Shown: piece after piece, positions 57,655 to 64,000 of the stretch
Layout of the letters: every line of letters starts with the position of its first letter
How positions within the stretch are numbered: the stretch's first letter is position 1
Assembly: GCA_012034765.1 (NCBI GenBank)
Contig: JAAUOU010000003.1
Location: 33,511-97,510 of the forward strand
DNA: 64,000 nt
Reading direction: 5' to 3'
From: Pleurocapsaceae cyanobacterium CSU_1_1
GTDB lineage: Bacteria; Cyanobacteriota; Cyanobacteriia; Cyanobacteriales; Xenococcaceae
Notes under the pieces: model-generated
Database searches by the model: none
Told to the model about the DNA's origin: nothing
The model's input: only the letters and a program-made list of their open reading frames with translations
Position numbers and translations under genes: made by a program

Positions 57655-58878
57655 ATGTCATCTAATCTAAACACTTCTCTAGAACATCGTTTAGCCACAA
57701 AAACTACGCCTAAAAAACAGCTTGAAGCTGTCGAGGGCAAATTTGGTAAAGACAAAAAGGATAGCGATTTAGTTAAAATAATTCATCAGTTGACCAAAGT
57801 TTTAGAGCAGCATCGAGGCGAAAGACAAATTGTTGTAATTCAAGATTTTCCCGATCCAGATGCTTTGTCTAGCGCTTGGGCATATCAACTAATTGCTGCT
57901 AACTATGAAATTAGCTGTGATATCGTTTATGGCGGTATTTTGTCTCACCAAGAAAATATTACTTTGGTAAAACTAACAGGATTACCAGCGACCAAGTATG
58001 TTCACACTGCCCTACAGGAAGAAGACTTATCGGTTTACAAAGGCTGTGTATTAATTGATAGTCAGGGAACAAATAGCCAGCTTTATTCAGTGGTAGAAGC
58101 AGCGGGAATCCCATTAATAGTAGTAGTCGATCATCACAGTAAACAGGGAGAAATTAAGGCGGAATTTGTCGATCTGCGTCCACAAACTAGAGCTACTGCC
58201 ACTATTTTGACCCAGTATATCCAGTCAGGGATGCTGGAGTTTGATTCTAGTAATGAAAATCACGTTAAGTGCGCCACGGCTTTAATGCACGGCTTGCGTT
58301 CAGATACCAACCGTTTGATGCAGGCGAAAGAAGAAGACTTTATTGCTGCTGCTTATTTAAGTCGTTTTTACGATTCTCAACTGTTAAATGCCGTAATGCA
58401 ATCCGCGCGATCGCGTCGAGTGATGAATGTAATTGAGAGAGCTTTACGCAACTGCATTACTAAGAAAAATTTCTCGATCTCTGGAGTTGGTTATTTACGT
58501 TATGACGATCGCGATGCTATTCCCCAAGCAGCAGATTTTCTAGTTACGGAAGAAGATATCCATACAGCAGTAGTATATGGTATTGTCCATAACGAAGACG
58601 ATGACAACGAACTGGTAATTGGCTCTTTGCGGACTACCAAGATCACCCTAGACCCCGACGAATTTATTAAAGAAACATTAGGTAAAGATATTCAAGGTAG
58701 ATTCTTTGGTGGAGGTAGACATTTGGCGGGAGGTTTTGAGATTCCTGTCGGCTTTTTAAATGGCTTTAATGATAATGCTGAGTATACTAAATTGAAATGG
58801 GAAGTGTTTGACAGACAGATCAAACAAAAACTTATGCGCCTAGTTGAACCTGATGATAATGTAATTGCAACTGATTAG
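57655..58878 (+). CDS. DHH family phosphoesterase (NrnA-like), 407 aa
   Basis: Residues about 55-200 form the DHH domain: QDFPDPDALSSAWAYQL (first acids), LIDSQGTNSQL, and the namesake VVDHHSKQG. A DHHA1 substrate domain ends with GRFFGGGRHLAGGFEIPVGF. NrnA-type enzymes degrade very short RNAs and may hydrolyse pAp; other DHH proteins cleave cyclic dinucleotides. The N-terminal 50 residues are an extra charged segment. The next gene, sixA, starts 29 bases later and may be cotranscribed. Confidence 0.88.
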   Translation: MSSNLNTSLEHRLATKTTPKKQLEAVEGKFGKDKKDSDLVKIIHQLTKVLEQHRGERQIVVIQDFPDPDALSSAWAYQLIAANYEISCDIVYGGILSHQENITLVKLTGLPATKYVHTALQEEDLSVYKGCVLIDSQGTNSQLYSVVEAAGIPLIVVVDHHSKQGEIKAEFVDLRPQTRATATILTQYIQSGMLEFDSSNENHVKCATALMHGLRSDTNRLMQAKEEDFIAAAYLSRFYDSQLLNAVMQSARSRRVMNVIERALRNCITKKNFSISGVGYLRYDDRDAIPQAADFLVTEEDIHTAVVYGIVHNEDDDNELVIGSLRTTKITLDPDEFIKETLGKDIQGRFFGGGRHLAGGFEIPVGFLNGFNDNAEYTKLKWEVFDRQIKQKLMRLVEPDDNVIATD

Positions 58879-58907
58879 GATGGTCTTTAGTTTTTTGAGC
58901 TGTGCAA

Positions 58908-59405
58908 ATGGAAGTATATTTAATTCGTCATGGTATTGCTGCTGACAAAGGAACTTATGCCGATGATGAGCAGCGTCCTTTAATTAAAAAAGGTCAAGAT
59001 AAAACTGCTCAAGTGGCGCAGCGTTTGGTCAGCGTGGGCTTAAAATTCGATTTGCTTTTAAGCAGCCCTTTAGTGCGAGCCTATCAAACCGCAGAAATTC
59101 TTCACCAAGCAGGTTTAGCTCAAACTATGGAAACTTTTGCTCCTTTAAAACCTGATGGGGAGATAAGCGAGTGGCTAGAGTGGCAACAGCAATATCAAGT
59201 TCAACATCCCGATGCCAAAATAGCCTTGGTGGGACATCAGCCCGATTTGGGAAACTGGGCAGAAATGCTGCTTTGGGGAGCTATTCAAGGGCAAATTGAG
59301 TTCAAAAAAGCAGGGGTAATGGGGCTGAAAACTCCTAAAATGGGGACTCCCATTGCCCGCAGCATTTTGTTTTTACACGTTCCACCCAAGTGGTTAATTT
59401 TATAA
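58908..59405 (+). CDS. sixA: Phosphohistidine phosphatase SixA, 165 aa
   Basis: Histidine phosphatase superfamily: the phospho-accepting His is in LIRHGIAAD, with SSPLVRAYQTAEIL and VGHQPDLGNWAEML completing the site. SixA removes phosphate from phosphohistidines in HPt domains or PTS proteins. Length fits the family. ATG 58908 (MEVYLIRHG) is preferred over GTG 58902. The 3' end touches a transposase fragment. Confidence 0.9.
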   Translation: MEVYLIRHGIAADKGTYADDEQRPLIKKGQDKTAQVAQRLVSVGLKFDLLLSSPLVRAYQTAEILHQAGLAQTMETFAPLKPDGEISEWLEWQQQYQVQHPDAKIALVGHQPDLGNWAEMLLWGAIQGQIEFKKAGVMGLKTPKMGTPIARSILFLHVPPKWLIL

Positions 59406-59406
59406 C

Positions 59407-59484
59407 TATGCCTACCGCATTTATCCAGATAGCAATCAAATTGACCTATTCAACGAATGGTTAGAAACTTGTCGCGTGTCATAA
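59407..59484 (+). pseudogene. Fragment of an IS605/IS200-type OrfB (TnpB) gene
   Basis: Right after the sixA stop a 25-codon frame reads YAYRIYPDSNQIDLFNEWLETCR before a stop. That is the characteristic N-terminal sequence of IS605-family OrfB/TnpB proteins (the opening RIYP...Q...W...CR). All the rest of the gene is missing, so this is a short insertion-sequence remnant that may have altered the 3' region of sixA. Confidence 0.75.
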
Positions 59485-59563
59485 GTAGGTAGGTGAAATT
59501 AAATATAAAACCATAAAACCAAAAACAAAATAGATTGTGAGGGCAATTATTTAGCTATCTCTA

Positions 59564-59595
59564 TTCCCTACTTCCCTACTTCCCTACTTCCCTAC
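59564..59595. repeat. TTCCCTAC octamer array, four copies
   Basis: Four perfect octamers lie downstream of the IS fragment, between sixA and the converging peptidase gene. Comparable octamer arrays occur at 11398-11495. Confidence 0.85.
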
Positions 59596-59750
59596 TTCCT
59601 ACCAAACCATCTTCTAATTAATTTGACCCACCTACTTATAATGTCGGTTATCTAATAGACATCTCCAATAATTTACAAGTTATAGACTTAAAAACACTGT
59701 ATTGTTATCTCTCAAAATGGATAAGGTCGAGCTTAGAGCTAGTTTACTGA

Positions 59751-60701
59751 TTAAGAGCAGCCAATTAAATCTTGGTTATTCCAGTTAATAGTATCTCCAA
59801 TTTTTTCACCATCATAATAAGCAGCAAGGATCACTTCGCTAGTTTTACCCCAGCAAATTGTGCCGTCAGCAGCGATCGCAATTGCGCCTAAATCTCGCTT
59901 GCGACTACGGGATTCTTTCATAGATTTTTCCATCGCTTCTGGTAAGGACATACCGTCAGTGACGCGAATGACAATTTTGGCAGCTAAACATTCATCCATA
60001 ATGTCTTCGCCAATTCCTGTACAGCTTACTCCCGCAGCAGCATCAGCGTAGTTACCTGCGGGCATGGCGGAATCGCTGACTCGCCCAATTCTTTCTAAAC
60101 CTTTGCCACCTGTAGAAGTTCCTGCACAGACTTTACCTAAGTTATCTAATGCTACTACGCCGATAGTACCTTGACGGGGTTCGTGAACTAAAGCTTCTTC
60201 AGCAACAACTGCCGCCATACTTTTATCAAAATTCTCATCTCTTTCCTGCATCCATTCTTGTAGACGAATTTCCACTAGCGGATCGTAGATGGGTACGTTT
60301 AATTCTCGTAGTAGTTCGCTAGCGCCATAGTCTGAGAGAACACGATCTTCTTCTCCCTGTAAATATTGAGCTAGTTCAATCGGATGTCTAACGCGAGAAA
60401 CGTTGATAATGCCACTAAAGCGCTGTTTAGCACCATCCATCAGGGCAGCACTCATGCGAATCTGACCATCAGACTGCAAGACTGAACCCGTACCTGCATT
60501 AAAAGTTGGCTGGTTTTCGAGTAATTGACAACCCAACACCACCGCATCGACTGCACTACCACCAAGAGAGAGTAGTTCATAAACCTCTGTCACAATATTG
60601 TGGAGAGCCTGACGGACTTTAGCTTCTCCCTGCTCACTTTTAATATGTCCTCCTGCGCCACCGTGAATGATAAGTTTGGGCTGTACTTGATTAGCAGACA
60701 T
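59751..60701 (-). CDS. Isoaspartyl peptidase / plant-type L-asparaginase
   Basis: Ntn-hydrolase that is made as a precursor and cleaves itself before Thr in GTIGVVALD, exposing the nucleophile. Marks are LIIHGGAGGHI at the start, NQPTFNAGTGSVLQ, the TSTGGKGLERIGRVSDSAMPA segment and GIGEDIMDE. It removes beta-aspartyl dipeptides or asparagine. Length 316 aa is full. It converges on sixA across 345 bases that contain repeats and the IS fragment. Confidence 0.92.
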   Translation of the reverse strand: MSANQVQPKLIIHGGAGGHIKSEQGEAKVRQALHNIVTEVYELLSLGGSAVDAVVLGCQLLENQPTFNAGTGSVLQSDGQIRMSAALMDGAKQRFSGIINVSRVRHPIELAQYLQGEEDRVLSDYGASELLRELNVPIYDPLVEIRLQEWMQERDENFDKSMAAVVAEEALVHEPRQGTIGVVALDNLGKVCAGTSTGGKGLERIGRVSDSAMPAGNYADAAAGVSCTGIGEDIMDECLAAKIVIRVTDGMSLPEAMEKSMKESRSRKRDLGAIAIAADGTICWGKTSEVILAAYYDGEKIGDTINWNNQDLIGCS

Positions 60702-60762
60702 AATGTGATGAAGATAATAATGTGACCAATATTGTTAGTATTTTAAGTGTTAACAGCATCAA

Positions 60763-60924
60763 TTACGATTCACTGTTAGCCGACTGTTTGCGACGACGAC
60801 AGCGATCGCTACAGTATTTAACATCATCCCAGCATTTTGCCCATTTTTTTCGCCAGGTAAAAGGGCGATCGCATACAGGACAAATTTTGGTAGGTAAATC
60901 GGATTTTTTCCGCTGGTTCGCCAT
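60763..60924 (-). CDS. DUF2256 domain protein, 53 aa
   Basis: A short frame from ATG 60922-60924 encodes MANQRKKSDLPTKICPVCD followed by RPFTWRKKWAKCWDDVKYCSDRCRRRKQS. The pattern CPVC...W.KKW..CWD.VKYCS..CR defines DUF2256, a small zinc-binding-like family often found next to photolyase-related or other genes. It is too short for most ORF finders. Function unknown; the four Cys residues probably bind zinc. Confidence 0.88.
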   Translation of the reverse strand: MANQRKKSDLPTKICPVCDRPFTWRKKWAKCWDDVKYCSDRCRRRKQSANSES

Positions 60925-60986
60925 GTTTTGCGAGGATAAGAAGTATTACAGTTTTATTATTCTTAATTAATTGATAGTTTAGACAA

Positions 60987-61766
60987 ATGAAGCAAAACTT
61001 GCTAACTAATATTAGGATTGTCCTGGTAGAACCTATTGGAGCGTTAAACGTGGGTTCGATCGCCAGAATTATGAAAAATATGGGGTTGACTAAACTAGTG
61101 TTGGTTAACCCTAGGTGCGATTTAGCCTCGGATGAAGCTAGGCAAATGGCGGTACACGCCGTCGATATTTTGGAAACGGCGCAGATTGTGGATAGCATCC
61201 CGACTGCTCTAGCTGGTTGTCAACAGGCGATCGCTACTACCGTACGTTCCCGCAGTGTGCCGATTCTCTTGGAATCTTCCGCTACAGTACTGCCCAAGTT
61301 GCTCGTTCCTAATCTACAATCAGCCTTATTATTTGGCGCAGAGGATCGTGGCTTAAGTAATGATGAACTGAAATATGCTCAAAGATTTATTTGTATTGAG
61401 TCTAACCCTGATTACCCCTCATTGAACTTGGCTCAGGCGGTGACAATTTGTGTTTATCAGCTTTATCAAAGTTGGTTAGAAATTAGCAATGCTCAAATTT
61501 CAACATCTGTTGAGTTTGCCCCAGCCATAGCAGCCATGCCCAATAATGCGACCATTGAAGTTTTGGAAGGATACTATCAAGATTTAGAGGCAATGTTATT
61601 AGAGATTGGCTATTTGTATCCTCATACTGTGGCTGTCAAGATGGAAAAGTTTCGTCGCCTTTATAATAAAGCCAATTTACAGCCTGAAGAAGTGGCGATG
61701 CTGCGGGGTATTTTACGTCAAATTCGTTGGGCAAATCATCATCAAGCAAAACTGTCTCAGAATTAA
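60987..61766 (+). CDS. trmJ: SpoU-type tRNA/rRNA 2'-O-methyltransferase (TrmJ-like), 259 aa
   Basis: SPOUT-fold methyltransferase with the knot motifs EPIGALNVGSIARIMKNMG, LLFGAEDRGLSNDEL and PSLNLAQAVTICVYQLY. The C-terminal extension (about residues 165-259) is helical, as in TrmJ, which methylates tRNA position 32. Choice of TrmJ over other TrmH-family members rests on the length and C-terminal helices. It is divergent from the DUF2256 gene. Confidence 0.85.
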   Translation: MKQNLLTNIRIVLVEPIGALNVGSIARIMKNMGLTKLVLVNPRCDLASDEARQMAVHAVDILETAQIVDSIPTALAGCQQAIATTVRSRSVPILLESSATVLPKLLVPNLQSALLFGAEDRGLSNDELKYAQRFICIESNPDYPSLNLAQAVTICVYQLYQSWLEISNAQISTSVEFAPAIAAMPNNATIEVLEGYYQDLEAMLLEIGYLYPHTVAVKMEKFRRLYNKANLQPEEVAMLRGILRQIRWANHHQAKLSQN

Positions 61767-62108
61767 TCATCCACATTTTTAAAATAGATACACAGCTTAG
61801 GGGAAAAAATCCGTAAATTTACTAGTGCAAATTGGAAGACAAACACACATACTGTTGATCGATGAACAATAAACGCTGAATAGTTAACGTTCTTTCTAAT
61901 GTTGCCTATTGCTCATTGTCAATCAGAGCGATGCGTCAGTAGTAGTAATTTTAATCTCCTAGTTCTAGATCGGGTTTGATGGTGATGAGTAAGATCGACT
62001 GTATTTCTCATCGATAGAGTCTGATTAAGCGTTATTTCCCCTAAGAATCGACGGACATGAACTAGTTTCTTGTTTCCATAATGTGTAATTGTTTTCCAGG
62101 AGTTGAGA
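61767..62108. other. Intergenic stretch with degenerate heptamer traces
   Basis: 342 bases without a gene I can support. Around 61862-61920 there are scattered GAACAAT and ATTGCTCATTG pieces that look like decayed heptamer repeats. The part before 62109 holds the AGGAG ribosome site of the next gene. Confidence 0.5.
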
Positions 62109-63412
62109 GTGAATCGCAAAGGCAAAAAGTCTTCTCTGACTAGAGCTAAGGGTGTTAAAGTTAATCCCAAATCACAACCTAATTTTCTAGGCAATTTTGC
62201 CACAGCCAAAAAATCACTTAAGTCTAAACCAAAGCGAGTTAAACCTAAAGCGATCGCCGCTTGCGGAGCAAGTCCGAAGGACTCAGGCGTGACTGCGTCA
62301 ATCGCCGAGAATACTCGATTAAAAAACTCAACTGCAAAATCAGCTAATTATCGTCGTCCCCAAAAAGCTGCTCATCATCAAACGACAAAATCTTTCAAAA
62401 CTCTAAAATTAGCTACTTATGTCATAATTATTACTATTGGTTTAAGCACTATTTTTGGCTCTGTGATGTCAATGGCTAGCTCTTTTCAAGCCACCAAATC
62501 GTCAAATGCTAAAGCTCCCAGCACCAAAGTAGAAATAAATCATCAACACAAAGTCAAACTAGATAGTCTATTTGCGATCGCCTCTTTAGGTAAAGAAATA
62601 ACTCCTCTCAAGTCCCAACTGGAACAATTAGCTACTCAATATCCCGACATAAAGCCAAAATTGTTCTTCATAGATTTAGACAATAAAGGTTTTGTCAGTA
62701 TTGACAGTAAACTACCCCTTCCCGCTGCCAGCACAATTAAATTACCGATCCTAGTCGCTTTCTTTCAAGATGTAGATCGCGGAAAAATTAACCTAGCAGA
62801 AGAGTTAATTATGACCAAAGATGTCATTGCCGGTGGCTCTGGTGGTATGCAGTATGAACCGCCTAATAGTAAATTTTCGGCTTTGGAAACTGCCGAAAAG
62901 ATGATGACCATTAGTGATAATACCGCCACCAACATGCTGATTAAGCGTTTGGGCGGAATGGAACAATTAAACCAGCGATTTACCAAGATGGGATTGGCTG
63001 CTACCAAGCTACATAACCCACTGCCAGATCTAACAGGAACAAACACCACAAGTTCAGCAGATTTGGGTAATCTACTGGTCAAAATTGATGGTGGGAGCTT
63101 AATTCTTTGCGATCGCGCGATCGCATGTTATATATTATGCGCAATATAGTTAGAAATACTTTACTACCCGAAGGTTTAGAACCAGGAGCGCTTATCGCCC
63201 ATAAAACAGGAGATATCAAATCTACTTTGGGTGATGTGGGCATTATTGATATGCCCAATGGCAAACGCTATATTGCCTCTATTTTGGTCAAGCGTCCCGA
63301 CAATTCTCCCTTAGCCAAGGAATTTATTCAAAAAGCATCTGGTGTTGCTTATCAATACTTTAAAAACCCGCAGACTACCAATTTTAAGCTAGAAGAAAAC
63401 CAAAAACCTTAA
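62109..63412 (+). pseudogene. Membrane-anchored class A beta-lactamase-like serine hydrolase, frameshifted
   Basis: A basic N-terminal region, one transmembrane helix (about residues 98-118, YVIIITIGLSTIFGSVMSMAS) and a periplasmic beta-lactamase-like domain. The catalytic pair is PAASTIKLPILVAF (Ser-x-x-Lys), then SDN in MTISDNTATNMLI and the KTG box in AHKTGDIKSTLGDVG. The KTG part is in a second frame (63107-63412); one added T near 63100 joins the parts through LRSRDRMLYIMRN. Such proteins are common in cyanobacteria and may act on peptidoglycan rather than drugs. GTG 62109 follows AGGAG by six bases. The N-terminal region includes a repeat-derived insert (CGASPKDSGVTAS). Confidence 0.82.
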
Positions 63413-63424
63413 GTCTAGTCAGGG

Positions 63425-64000
63425 TTATTTCATTCTAAAAAGGGACAAAATATGCTTAAGTCCAAATTGTGATTTTCTCTTTCCTAAAGGATACCGCTCC
63501 GCATATGCTTGAGCCATGTTATTGAAACCAGCATCTCGATATAAGTTAAGTGCCAAATTTCGAGCAATTGACCAGATTTGAGGTAGAGGTTCGGTACGGA
63601 TACGAGATTTATCTTCTCCCAATGTGACATCACGACAATAATGAACTTTGTTCTCGACTCCCCAATAACCACGAATTCGACGAGCAAAATCGCGATTCAG
63701 ACTCTTCTAAGTCAGAAATATAATACCTAGTTTCAGTCTCTTGTCGATTCCTAGTTGTTCTTTGAGACTCGACACGAATTGCTGTTGTGATAGAAGTCCA
63801 ACCAGCTTTAGTACAATTGAAAGGGCAAATACTGACAGTTCGCTTCTCGATACGACCATGTCCTTTATTCACAGTACAAAAAGTTTGATGAGAAATAAAC
63901 TGTTGTGTAACGCTACGATTAATCTTCGTAACTTATTCTTAGTAAGACTCTACGAATTGTGCTGTAGGAAGGAAGACGATTAACATTAAATAGCTGCTTT
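63425..64000 (-). pseudogene. Decayed ISAs1-family transposase, continuing beyond the window
   Basis: Read leftward from the window edge, pieces of an ISAs1 (H-repeat) transposase appear in different frames: NVNRLPSYSTIRRVLLRISYED, then, after a jump, NKGHGRIEKRTVSICPF, IRVESQRTTRNRQETETRYYISDLEESE, a frame change at a WLLGSREQS region, and the C-terminal segment EDKSRIRTEPLPQIWSIARN plus LALNLYRDAGFNNMAQA. The jump between the first two pieces removes the central part of the enzyme. The C-terminus also contains YAERYPLGKR, encoded by the CCTAAAGGA-type palindrome at 63483-63508. It cannot be active. Confidence 0.85.

Noticed and set aside
60722..60970. Plus-strand 82-aa frame
   Set aside because: It is the shadow of the DUF2256 gene on the other strand, which has a clear Cys pattern.
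61919..62209. Minus-strand 96-aa frame
   Set aside because: It overlaps the start of the serine hydrolase, has biased basic composition and no domain features.

Overview
This is a stretch of cyanobacterial chromosome. The octamer GCGATCGC (HIP1) recurs throughout, inside and between genes. Several genes belong to cyanobacteria or their plastid relatives: a CyanoP-type PsbP lipoprotein, an Ssl1498/Psb35-like protein, NdhL, a DUF3007 protein, a GUN4-domain protein and a Tax/Pil chemotaxis operon with a PatA-like regulator. AT-rich spacers, abundant short tandem repeats and palindromic repeats, and decayed insertion sequences suggest a medium to large genome of a coccoid or pleurocapsalean type. 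The lineage is inference.

Layout. 1-9.2 kb: thylakoid proteins (CyanoP, Psb35-like), two exported proteins, a DUF2062 protein, a six-PAS histidine kinase, a 19-copy heptamer array, an alpha/beta hydrolase and a GUN4 protein. 9.4-17 kb: biotin synthase, a methyltransferase, a transglutaminase-like protein, a MITE-like element, a LysR regulator and small accessory genes. 17-30.7 kb: a two-part B12-binding radical SAM protein, a lone groEL with a perfect CIRCE operator, a membrane-anchored response regulator, nrdB, a MIF-like tautomerase, a hexose-phosphate mutase, DoxX and tpiA. 30.7-31.85 kb: a 1.1-kb AT-rich spacer with inverted repeats before a small XRE regulator. 32-36 kb: ndhL-DUF3007-trpA and a beta-helix/SPOR protein. 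36-44.7 kb: comB, pyrC, pyrR, radC, hisC and alaS. 44.7-52.7 kb: a five-gene Pil/Tax chemotaxis operon (PatA-like, CheY, CheW, MCP, hybrid CheA). 52.8-64 kb: cobyrinate a,c-diamide synthase, a structured RNA locus, cysK, alr, an HNH nuclease, a DHH phosphoesterase, sixA, an isoaspartyl peptidase, a trmJ-like gene, a serine hydrolase and a decayed ISAs1 transposase.

Two things stand out. First, six otherwise conserved genes are each broken by single-base frameshifts, and in every case adding one base restores the protein (an exported protein at 23.3 kb, the sugar mutase, a small exported protein at 37.1 kb, pyrC, hisC with two breaks, and the serine hydrolase at 63.1 kb). Systematic base-dropping in the assembly is the simplest explanation, with early gene decay as the alternative. 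Second, 54268-54498 holds a compact locus with a sequestered Shine-Dalgarno and start codon, a competing 14-bp long-range helix and a strong intrinsic terminator. It is probably a non-coding RNA, possibly 6S-like, or a regulatory leader. Small repeats have also entered coding sequence, in frame, in alaS and other genes.
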